Program-made: the position numbers and the translations under genes
Notes under the pieces: generated by a model
The model's input: the letters and a program-made list of their open reading frames with translations, nothing else
Database searches by the model: none
Told to the model about the DNA's origin: nothing
Shown here: piece by piece, positions 7,885-14,415 of the stretch
Position numbering within the stretch: position 1 is the stretch's first letter
Layout: every line of letters begins with the position of its first letter
Source of the DNA: CF-13 sp036782775
GTDB taxonomy: Bacteria; Chloroflexota; Dormibacteria; CF-121
Assembly (NCBI GenBank): GCA_036782775.1
Contig: DAIPYJ010000001.1
Span: 62,001 to 126,000 of the forward strand
Length of the DNA stretch: 64,000 bases
Reading direction: 5' to 3'

Positions 7885-9522
7885 TCAGGCGTGCTCGGCT
7901 GCGGCGGTCACGCCGCGGCGGACATCGCGCCAGGGGCGGCCGCTACGCACCGGCGGCACGGTCTCGAAGTTATAGGCGGGGGGTGGCGAAGTGGTCGCCC
8001 ATTCCAGGGTGTTGCCTTCCCAGGGGTCAGCGGGTGCGCGCCGGCCGGCGCGGATACTGATCGCGAAGTTGACCAGGAAGATCGCGATCGCGACCGCGAT
8101 CAGGAAAGCGCCGATGGTGGCCATCAGGTTCCAGGGCGCCCAGTCGGTGCGATCCGCGTTCCAGACCGCGATCCGCCGCGGCATCCCCTCGAGGCCGAGG
8201 AAGTGCATGGGCATGAAGGTGAGGTTGAAGGCGAGCAGCTGCAGCCAGAACTGGATCTTGCCGAGGCGTTCGTTCAGATAGCGCCCGGTCATCTTGGGGA
8301 ACCAGTAAAAGAAGGCGCTAAAGACGCCGAAGACGCTGCCGCCGAAGAGCACGTAGTGGATGTGGGAGACGACCCAGTAGGTGGCGTGGATCTGGTAGTC
8401 GACCGCCAGTGACGCCATGAAGACGCCGTCGACGCCGCCCATCAAGAACATGAGCACGAACGCCACCGAGAAGAGCATCGCGGTCGTGTACTTGATCGAC
8501 CCGCCCCAGAGCGTCGCCAGCCAGTTGAGAACTTTGACGCCAGAGGGAACGCCGATCATGGCGGTGGTCGCCATGAAGAATTCCTGCAGCCCCAATGGAA
8601 GACCGGTGGTGAACATATGGTGGGCGAACACCATGAAGCCCAGAACCCCGATGGCGGCCATCGAAAACGCCATCGCGCGGTAGCCGAAGATCGGTTTTCG
8701 GGAGAAAACCGGGATGACTTCAGAGACGATGCCGAAGGCCGGCAGGATCATGATGTAGACCGCCGGGTGCGAGTAGAACCAGAAGATGAACTGGTACAGC
8801 AGCGGATCCGACCCGTGAATGAAGAAGTGCGTTCCCAGCTGCCGGTCCATCAGGACCATGGCGAGGACGCCAGCAAGGAAGGGGCTGGCGAGCAGGATCA
8901 GGCCGGCCGTGATCTCCATTGACCAGACGAAGAGCGGCAAGCGGAACCAGGTCATGCCTGGGGCGCGCATGTTGTGGATCGTCACCAGAAAGTTGACGGC
9001 GCCCATGATCGAGGAGATACCGAGGATGTGCAGGCCGAGGATCCAGAGGTCCTGCCCCATGCCAATCGCGAATTGTTTCTCGGTCAGCGGCACGTAGCCG
9101 GTCCAGCCGGCGGCGGCGGCCCCGGTCTGCGTCAGCAGGCCGCTGTACATCACCAGACCGCCCAGTGGAATCAACCAGAAGGAGAAGGCGTTGATCCGGG
9201 GAAAGGCCATGTCGCGGGCGCCGATCATGAGCGGCACAAAGTAATTGCCGAATCCCGAGAAGACCGGAATGATCCAGAGGAAGATCATGGTCGTCCCGTG
9301 CAGCGTCATCAGCTGGTTGTAGAGCTGTGGCGTAAGGAAGGTGTTGCTGCCGACCGCCAGCTGGGTGCGCATCAAGAGCGCGTTGATGCCGCCGACCAGG
9401 AAGAAGAAGAAGGTCGTGTAGAGGTACATGATGCCGATCTTCTTGTGATCGACCGTGGTCAGCCACTCCATGATGCCGCTGTAGGATCGCGCCTCGCGGC
9501 GCGGGAGCGCGATGCTAGCCAT
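7885..9522 (-). CDS. ctaD: Cytochrome c oxidase subunit I (aa3 type, A2 subclass)
   Basis: 545 residues, twelve helices, the catalytic subunit carrying low-spin heme a and the heme a3-CuB site. Seen: TTVDHKKIGIMYLY at the N-terminus, the first heme a His in MTLHGTTMIF, FYSHPAVYIMILPAFG around the CuB/Tyr region, the CuB HH pair in FAHHMFTTG, and heme ligands in VVSHIHYVLFGG. In A1 oxidases the HP motif is followed by Glu (HPEVYI). Here it is HPAVYI preceded by Tyr-Ser, the mark of A2-type oxidases. GARDMAFPR corresponds to the D-channel entrance. It is encoded between ctaC and ctaAB. Confidence 0.97.
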   Translation of the reverse strand: MASIALPRREARSYSGIMEWLTTVDHKKIGIMYLYTTFFFFLVGGINALLMRTQLAVGSNTFLTPQLYNQLMTLHGTTMIFLWIIPVFSGFGNYFVPLMIGARDMAFPRINAFSFWLIPLGGLVMYSGLLTQTGAAAAGWTGYVPLTEKQFAIGMGQDLWILGLHILGISSIMGAVNFLVTIHNMRAPGMTWFRLPLFVWSMEITAGLILLASPFLAGVLAMVLMDRQLGTHFFIHGSDPLLYQFIFWFYSHPAVYIMILPAFGIVSEVIPVFSRKPIFGYRAMAFSMAAIGVLGFMVFAHHMFTTGLPLGLQEFFMATTAMIGVPSGVKVLNWLATLWGGSIKYTTAMLFSVAFVLMFLMGGVDGVFMASLAVDYQIHATYWVVSHIHYVLFGGSVFGVFSAFFYWFPKMTGRYLNERLGKIQFWLQLLAFNLTFMPMHFLGLEGMPRRIAVWNADRTDWAPWNLMATIGAFLIAVAIAIFLVNFAISIRAGRRAPADPWEGNTLEWATTSPPPAYNFETVPPVRSGRPWRDVRRGVTAAAEHA

Positions 9523-9534
9523 GCTCTGTTCTTC

Positions 9535-10548
9535 TCATCCTCCTGTGACGGTGATGGTCCCCTGCATGCCGACCGATTTATGGAAGGTGCATACGTAATG
9601 GTAGGTGCCGGCCTTCGAGAACTTCAGCTCGTATTTGTCGCCACCGTTCATGGTGTCCGAGCTGGGCACGCCCTTGTTGTCGAAGGTGACGTTGTGGACC
9701 GAGCTGCCATCGTTGCTCCACTGGATGACGTCGCCCACCTTCACGCTGAGATTCTCGGGCACAAACTTGAGCTGGTCATTCTGCGAGACCTTGCTGCTGG
9801 CCGGCTGGCCGCTGACCTTTTCCGCCAGCGCCGGGCCGCCGCCACTGGGCTTGCCGGCCAGGAACGCCTGATACTCGGCGTTCGAAACGGCGTCGACCTC
9901 GAGGAACATGCTGGCGTGGCCTGTGCCGCAGAGCTCGTTGCATTGGCCGTAGTACGGTCCGGCCTGGCTGGCCTCGATCCAGCCGTGGTTCTGCTCACCA
10001 GGGATGGCATAGATCTGGCCGCCCAGGCGGGGAACCCAGAATGAATGCAACACATCCTTGCTCGTCACCTTCAACTGGATCACCTGGTTGACCGGGATGG
10101 TGAGCGTGCTGGCGCTCTTCCCGTTGGGGTACTTGAAGAGCCAGGCCCACTGGACACCGGTCACCTGGATAGTCACATTGGCGGGCGGACCGTTGCGCAC
10201 GTAGTCCATGCGCAACGTGGTCCGGATGAACAGGAACGACACGATCAAGACCGGAATAGCCGTCCAGACGATCTCGAGCCGGGTGTTGCCGTGCACCTGC
10301 GGCGGTTCCCGATCGTCCCGCCGCCGAAAACGCAGGGCGGCGTAGACCAGGAGGCCACCGACGATGACCATGACCGCCATGGCGATGATGAAGATGCCGA
10401 TGTAGACCGACACGATGTCACAGGCATTGGGCCCGGCGCAGTCGAGCGGGCTGACACTGACGGCGCCGGCGGTGATCGGCAGCAGCGCCGCGGCGGCCGC
10501 GAGGCCGGGCACGAGACCGAGCAGCAGACGCCGACGATTCACGCTCAC
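9535..10548 (-). CDS. ctaC: Cytochrome c oxidase subunit II with an extra C-terminal cupredoxin domain
   Basis: 337 residues. A signal/anchor (1-30), two membrane helices (about 45-72 and 92-110) and the CuA domain: His168 in VLHSFW, then CNELCGTGHASM giving Cys203, Glu205, Cys207, His211 and Met214. After a Gly-rich linker (233-255) a second plastocyanin-like domain follows with its own ligand set: His285 (SVHNVTF), Cys320, His323 and Met328 (YVCTFH ... GM). The CuA centre accepts electrons from cytochrome c. The extra copper domain could bring a tethered electron carrier, as cytochrome c does in caa3 subunit II, but that role is inference. Confidence 0.96.
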   Translation of the reverse strand: MSVNRRRLLLGLVPGLAAAAALLPITAGAVSVSPLDCAGPNACDIVSVYIGIFIIAMAVMVIVGGLLVYAALRFRRRDDREPPQVHGNTRLEIVWTAIPVLIVSFLFIRTTLRMDYVRNGPPANVTIQVTGVQWAWLFKYPNGKSASTLTIPVNQVIQLKVTSKDVLHSFWVPRLGGQIYAIPGEQNHGWIEASQAGPYYGQCNELCGTGHASMFLEVDAVSNAEYQAFLAGKPSGGGPALAEKVSGQPASSKVSQNDQLKFVPENLSVKVGDVIQWSNDGSSVHNVTFDNKGVPSSDTMNGGDKYELKFSKAGTYHYVCTFHKSVGMQGTITVTGG

Positions 10549-10573
10549 GCCAGTCTAGCGGTGGTGAGAGAAC

Positions 10574-10942
10574 TCAGCGATGAAACAGCCACCAGCGACC
10601 TCCAGGTAAACGATCTCCGCTGACTTCCTGCGCCGTCCGGCGAGCATCATGCATCGCGTCATACCAGATGGTCAGGCCGAGCAGGAAGGTTCCCATGAAG
10701 AGCAGGAGCGAAAGCATCTCGAGAAAAAGCGAAAGCAGCACCATGGCGCTGCCACGCGGTTTCCACCAGGCGAGCAGCTCAGCCGTCGCGCCGGGAATGT
10801 TGAGCGTGACGACGAACGACAGGATGACCGCGACCAGAAAGATGAGCGCCTTGACCGGTTCGCGGTTGTAAAGCTGCCCGAGACCCGGCACGACCGACAG
10901 CCATGTCGCCAGTCGAACGCTCCGTCGACGACGTCGTCCCAC
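10574..10942 (-). CDS. Membrane protein of unknown function in the respiratory operon
   Basis: 122 residues from GTG 10942, chosen because GGGAGG lies 6 nt upstream; longer frames start inside an untranslated gap. It has a very basic start (GRRRRRSVRLATW), then PGLGQLYNREPVKALIFL, the motif of a small family of two- to three-helix proteins often found near transporters, and two more hydrophobic helices. No cofactor motif is seen. It lies between the two tiny membrane proteins of the bc-type complex and ctaC, so a role in assembly is plausible but unproven. Confidence 0.65.
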   Translation of the reverse strand: MGRRRRRSVRLATWLSVVPGLGQLYNREPVKALIFLVAVILSFVVTLNIPGATAELLAWWKPRGSAMVLLSLFLEMLSLLLFMGTFLLGLTIWYDAMHDARRTAQEVSGDRLPGGRWWLFHR

Positions 10943-11019
10943 ATCTCCCTCCCCCGCTTGCCGGGGGTCAGGAAGGAGGTGTGGCGTGGGGACGACCTTA
11001 GGTTCAACCACGGTGCGAA

Positions 11020-11160
11020 TCAGCGCTGGAACATGCGGTAGCAGTAAAAGGCGACGAGCAGGAGGGTGCAAACAGCCCAGATCAGAACGAAAAGGAAATC
11101 CCCGGGACCGGGATCGCGGGTCAGGTTGATCAGTTCGACCACGGCAGGAGCTGCCATCAT
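11020..11160 (-). CDS. 46-residue single-helix membrane protein
   Basis: ORF MMAAPAVVELINLTRDPGPG followed by a hydrophobic helix and YCYRMFQR. It overlaps the stop of the preceding 43-residue ORF (GGATGATGG), so translational coupling is likely. The helix contains two Cys (WAVCTLLLVAFYCY) but no heme motif. It sits between the triheme cytochrome c gene and the oxidase genes. A small structural subunit of the b6f-like complex, comparable in size to PetG/PetN-class subunits, is a reasonable guess. Confidence 0.55.
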   Translation of the reverse strand: MMAAPAVVELINLTRDPGPGDFLFVLIWAVCTLLLVAFYCYRMFQR

Positions 11161-11288
11161 CCGCCGGCCTTGTGCGCTTTGGTCACGTCAAGCAGGTTCT
11201 CCGCCAGGATGACGAGCGCCGTGAAGCCGATGAGCACCACGAAGGCGGCCACGGTTCCGACCAGGTTCTTGATCTGCTGGCGTCTCAT
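11157..11288 (-). CDS. 43-residue single-helix membrane protein
   Basis: ORF beginning MRRQQIKNLVGTVAAFVVL and ending LLDVTKAHKAGG. A basic N-terminus, one hydrophobic helix and a polar C-terminus give an N-in topology. It overlaps the stop of the triheme cytochrome c gene by 4 nt and the next small ORF by 4 nt (11157-11160), which strongly suggests both are translated from the respiratory mRNA. No homologue recognised; probably a minor subunit. Confidence 0.55.
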   Translation of the reverse strand: MRRQQIKNLVGTVAAFVVLIGFTALVILAENLLDVTKAHKAGG

Positions 11289-12349
11289 GGCAGCGTCGAA
11301 TATTGCTGCCACATGCGGATCCAGTGGACGAGCAGGTTGACACTCTTGTCGATCGGTTGGGGCAGCGCCCTCAGCAGGCCCCAGGCGGGCATGATCGTTC
11401 CTCTGTGCTCCTCACCCTGGTTGCCCAGGTAGATGCAGCGGTAGTAGTAGTCATCATTGAAGAAGCCGAGCCGGCCCTGGTCGTTCAGTGGCGGGCCCTT
11501 GCCTCCCTCCCCTACCGCACCATGGCACTGCGCGCAGTTGGCCTCGAACAACTGCGGCGCGGTGTCATAAACGCTGAAGGGATTGGGCACCAGGTTCTGA
11601 TGCGCCCCGGACTGGGTCGTCGCCTGCCGGTTGCCGTTGTGGCAGATGATGCAGCCGGTTTCATCGATGCCGAGCCCCTTGTATTGGCTGGGGATGAAGC
11701 CGGTGAGCTGAGCGACGACTGGCTGGTTGGTCTTCGGGTCGGTGACCACTTTGCCGTTGGCATCGAGCACGTAGTACGGTTGGGCGCCGGGCGTCGCGCA
11801 GTTGGCGGCGCTCAACGTGGTCGGCGCGCCCGCAGCAGCCGGTGACGCCGATGCATGCGGGGATGCCGATGCTGAAGCCGCCGCGCCGGGCGCGGCTGAC
11901 GACGACGGCGCGGCCGAGGCGCTCGGTTTCGCCGATGCGGACGCCTTAGCCGAGGCGGCGACGGAGGCGCTTGCCGCGGGCGACGCACTCGGTGACGCCG
12001 CAGCGGCGGCGCTCGCCGGACGGCAGATGAGCGTGTCCTGGCCGTACTTGGCGAAGACGGCGTCGTTGATCACCGAGGGGTGATTCGGCCCCAGGCGGGA
12101 AGCCGCTTCCTGCGGCCCGATCTTGGCGATGTCGGGCACGTGGCACGTGATGCAGCGCTCGACGACAAACTGGCCGTTGACCTGCACCTTGGGGAAGAGC
12201 TGCTGCACCTGGATCGGGAAGTCTGCGCCGTACTTCTGCGCGTAGCTCTGCTGGATCGGGACCCAGGGCCGGTTGTAATCCTGATAGAAGGCGTAGCCAA
12301 GCAGCACCAGGAAAAGGACGCTGACGGCCAGAAAGGCCCGTCCTAGCAT
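11285..12349 (-). CDS. Membrane-anchored triheme cytochrome c
   Basis: 354 residues from ATG 12349, which overlaps the subunit IV stop (ATGCTAG). One N-terminal helix (1-22) anchors an extracytoplasmic part with three CxxCH heme sites: CITCH (66-70), CIICH (233-237) and CAQCH (272-276). GTIMPAW (Met320) is a likely axial Met for the last heme. Residues 111-178 form a striking Ala/Ser/Pro low-complexity linker between heme 1 and hemes 2-3. It takes the place of cytochrome f/c1 in the b6f-like cluster and would carry electrons from the Rieske protein to CuA of the oxidase. The linker may let the distal diheme domain swing. Confidence 0.92.
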   Translation of the reverse strand: MLGRAFLAVSVLFLVLLGYAFYQDYNRPWVPIQQSYAQKYGADFPIQVQQLFPKVQVNGQFVVERCITCHVPDIAKIGPQEAASRLGPNHPSVINDAVFAKYGQDTLICRPASAAAAASPSASPAASASVAASAKASASAKPSASAAPSSSAAPGAAASASASPHASASPAAAGAPTTLSAANCATPGAQPYYVLDANGKVVTDPKTNQPVVAQLTGFIPSQYKGLGIDETGCIICHNGNRQATTQSGAHQNLVPNPFSVYDTAPQLFEANCAQCHGAVGEGGKGPPLNDQGRLGFFNDDYYYRCIYLGNQGEEHRGTIMPAWGLLRALPQPIDKSVNLLVHWIRMWQQYSTLP

Positions 12350-12882
12350 GACTGCCCGCCGCAGGTCTGCGGACTGCCGAGCACCCAACCCCAGTTCCAG
12401 ATGAACTCATGGCCGCGGAAGAAGACGCCGATCAGCACGAGCGCGACCACGATCACGGTGTAGAGCGCAAAGAGGATGATCGCCACCTTTCGCTCCGACG
12501 GTCGCCGGCTCGGATTGCGATCGAGGTAAGGCACCAGGATCATGAGGACGATCACGAAGGTTGGAAAGGCGACACCCGCCATCAGCGGCGGGAAGCGCGA
12601 GAGCAGCTCCTGAAGACCGAGGAAATACCAGGGCGCTTTCGATGGGTTCGGGGTCACGCCGGGATTCGCCTGCCCCAGCAACGGTGCCGGGATGAAGGAC
12701 ACGATGATGAGGAAGACCGTCATCGCGATGGTGGCGATGAACTCCTTGAAGATGAACTCGGGGAAGGACACGATCATCTCGTCGTCGCTGTCGTCGCGCA
12801 CGGACGACGGCGCCTCGACCGTCCGCCGTTGGGCGGCGATCCTATCTCGCGTCGCAATCCGCTCGCGCGCGTCGGTCGCCAT
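12343..12882 (-). CDS. petD: Cytochrome b6-f complex subunit IV-like protein (C-terminal half of cytochrome b)
   Basis: 179 residues. A polar N-terminus of about 40 residues leads into three membrane helices. PNPSKAPWYFLGLQELLSRF corresponds to the quinol-oxidation-site region of subunit IV, where WYF occupies the position near the PEWY signature with Ala-Pro in place of Pro-Glu. It completes the split cytochrome b with the b6 protein encoded 7 bp upstream. It ends CGGQSC, overlapping the start of the cytochrome c gene by 7 bp. The symbol is used by analogy with oxygenic b6f genes. Confidence 0.93.
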   Translation of the reverse strand: MATDARERIATRDRIAAQRRTVEAPSSVRDDSDDEMIVSFPEFIFKEFIATIAMTVFLIIVSFIPAPLLGQANPGVTPNPSKAPWYFLGLQELLSRFPPLMAGVAFPTFVIVLMILVPYLDRNPSRRPSERKVAIILFALYTVIVVALVLIGVFFRGHEFIWNWGWVLGSPQTCGGQSC

Positions 12883-12889
12883 CGCTTAG

Positions 12890-13621
12890 CTAGAGCCCTC
12901 CCGAGAAGCCATCTTTTCGGACCCGCCAGAAATGGATCACCATCAAGAGGAAGCCAATCAAGGGCAGGCCGACCACGTGCATGACGTAGAAGCGGAGCAG
13001 CGTGGCGTCGCCGACGGCTCGGCCGCCGAGCATCAAGTACCGCGTGTACGGCCCCGCGATCGGCGCGTACTTGGCCATGTTGGTGCCGACGGTGACCGCC
13101 CAGATGGAGAGCTGGTCCCAGGGCAGCAGGTAGCCGGTGAAGCTCAGCAGCAAGGTGATCAGCAAGAGCACCGTGCCGATGCCCCAGTTGAACTCGCGTG
13201 GTTTCTTGTAGGCGCCGGTCAAAAAGACGCGCGCCATGTGCAGCCAGACGGTAATCACCATGGCGTGCGCCGCCCAGCGATGCATGTTGCGGATGAAGCC
13301 GCCGAAGGTGACGACGAACTGCAGGTCGCGCATGTTCTGGTAGGCGTGCTGCGTCGAAGGGACGTAATAGAACATCAGGTAGAGGCCGGTAACGGTGAGC
13401 ACGATAAAGAGAAAGAAGGAGAGCCCTCCCAGACAAAGCGTGTAGGACATCCGGATCCAGGAGCGGCGCACCCGCACCGGGTGGATGTGAAGCACGAAGT
13501 TCGTGAGCGCCGTGCGGGCGGCGATCTTGTCCGTCAGGGGCAAGCCGTGCCGGAAGATCGATGACGTGATCTGGGCCAGCACCGAATAGATCTCGTCGAC
13601 CGCCGCTCGAATGACCCTCAT
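12890..13621 (-). CDS. petB: Cytochrome b6-type diheme cytochrome b with the extra-heme Cys
   Basis: 243 residues, four core helices. Two bis-His heme pairs are visible: MHRWAAH and VWLHMARVFL on helix B, and FYVMHVVG with MVIHFWR on helix D. The helix D pair is 15 residues apart, as in b6 rather than mitochondrial b. Cys63 in SYTLCLGGLS aligns with the Cys that covalently holds heme c(n) in b6f (FYCLGGIT in plant b6). KKPREFNWGIG and the C-terminal RKDGFSGGL are also b6-like. The protein forms the quinone-binding core with subunit IV. It follows the Rieske gene by 33 bp. Confidence 0.95.
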   Translation of the reverse strand: MRVIRAAVDEIYSVLAQITSSIFRHGLPLTDKIAARTALTNFVLHIHPVRVRRSWIRMSYTLCLGGLSFFLFIVLTVTGLYLMFYYVPSTQHAYQNMRDLQFVVTFGGFIRNMHRWAAHAMVITVWLHMARVFLTGAYKKPREFNWGIGTVLLLITLLLSFTGYLLPWDQLSIWAVTVGTNMAKYAPIAGPYTRYLMLGGRAVGDATLLRFYVMHVVGLPLIGFLLMVIHFWRVRKDGFSGGL

Positions 13622-13654
13622 GAACCCTCCTTTCCCCGCCGGTTCAGGCCGGCA

Positions 13655-14227
13655 TCAAACTTTCAAACGATAGTGATGATCCACGATGATCGAGCGATCG
13701 ATGAACAGCTTGCCGTCTTTGGCCAGCTCGACGTGTACCCGATCCATCGGCCGCGGCGCGGGTCCAAAGAAATTATCCGCATCTCGGAAATATCGGCTGC
13801 CGTGGCAGGGACACTTGAAGCCGGGCAGGATCGGATTTGCCGGGGTCGCCTGCTGGCCGGTGTCGGGGTCTTTCGAGATGCTGGTGCCCGCCGCGATCAG
13901 GTCGCTGGTCACATCCGTAAAGTAGCGCGGCGTGCAGCCGAGGTGCGTGCAGATCAGGCTGATGGCGTAGAAGCCATCCGGGTCGCGGTTGATGACAACG
14001 CGTTTTTCAATGATCACGGTGGTCGATCCCACCGGATAGGCGCTCGGCGCATCGGCCTTGAAGGCGGGCGGATCTTCATAGGTCGCGTTCGGCTGGATGA
14101 ACTTGACGCTCTGGAAGAGCGCGACTACCGAGGCGACGGTGAACGCGCCCCAGCCAACCATGGCAAAGAAACTGCGCCGCGTCATCTCGCGGCTGTCCTG
14201 CACCAGGCGACGAAAATCAGAGGCCAT
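13655..14227 (-). CDS. petC: Rieske [2Fe-2S] protein of the quinol-cytochrome c reductase
   Basis: 190 residues with one N-terminal membrane helix (about 18-38, FFAMVGWGAFTVASVVALF) after a TRRSF basic stretch that resembles a Tat-type signal anchor. Cluster ligands are in CTHLGC and CPCHGSRY. The insert between the two motifs (about 35 residues, including GTSISKDPDTGQQATPANP) is long. It accepts the first electron from quinol and passes it to the cytochrome c. Its ATG overlaps the TGA of the small upstream ORF. Confidence 0.95.
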   Translation of the reverse strand: MASDFRRLVQDSREMTRRSFFAMVGWGAFTVASVVALFQSVKFIQPNATYEDPPAFKADAPSAYPVGSTTVIIEKRVVINRDPDGFYAISLICTHLGCTPRYFTDVTSDLIAAGTSISKDPDTGQQATPANPILPGFKCPCHGSRYFRDADNFFGPAPRPMDRVHVELAKDGKLFIDRSIIVDHHYRLKV

Positions 14228-14361
14228 CAGACGAAGGCGTTGTGGGCGGGCGGGGTGAAGATCGTCGCGAAGATGATGGTCGACGCCATGATGATGATGA
14301 AGAGGGCGGCGACTAGCAGGCAGCCAAAGTCAGCCTTGATTGCCTCCAGCACGCCGTGCAC
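14227..14361 (-). CDS. Small single-helix membrane protein at the head of the respiratory operon
   Basis: 44 residues if started at GTG 14361: VHGVLEAIKADFGCLL, a hydrophobic run (VAALFIIIMASTIIFATIF) and TPPAHNAFV. The frame opens just after the GH15 stop codon and has no ATG upstream, so the start is uncertain. The stop overlaps the Rieske ATG (TGATGG), the same coupling seen elsewhere in this cluster. It may be a minor b6f-like subunit; no family recognised. Confidence 0.45.
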   Translation of the reverse strand: MHGVLEAIKADFGCLLVAALFIIIMASTIIFATIFTPPAHNAFV

Positions 14362-14415
14362 GAGGTCGAGAATAGCAAAGCGGTCGCTGAACTCGACATC
14401 GGGTCGACGCCCGAC

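Noticed and set aside
8974..10044. 356-codon open frame antisense across ctaD and ctaC
   Set aside because: It spans two well-defined genes on the other strand and has no recognisable domain.
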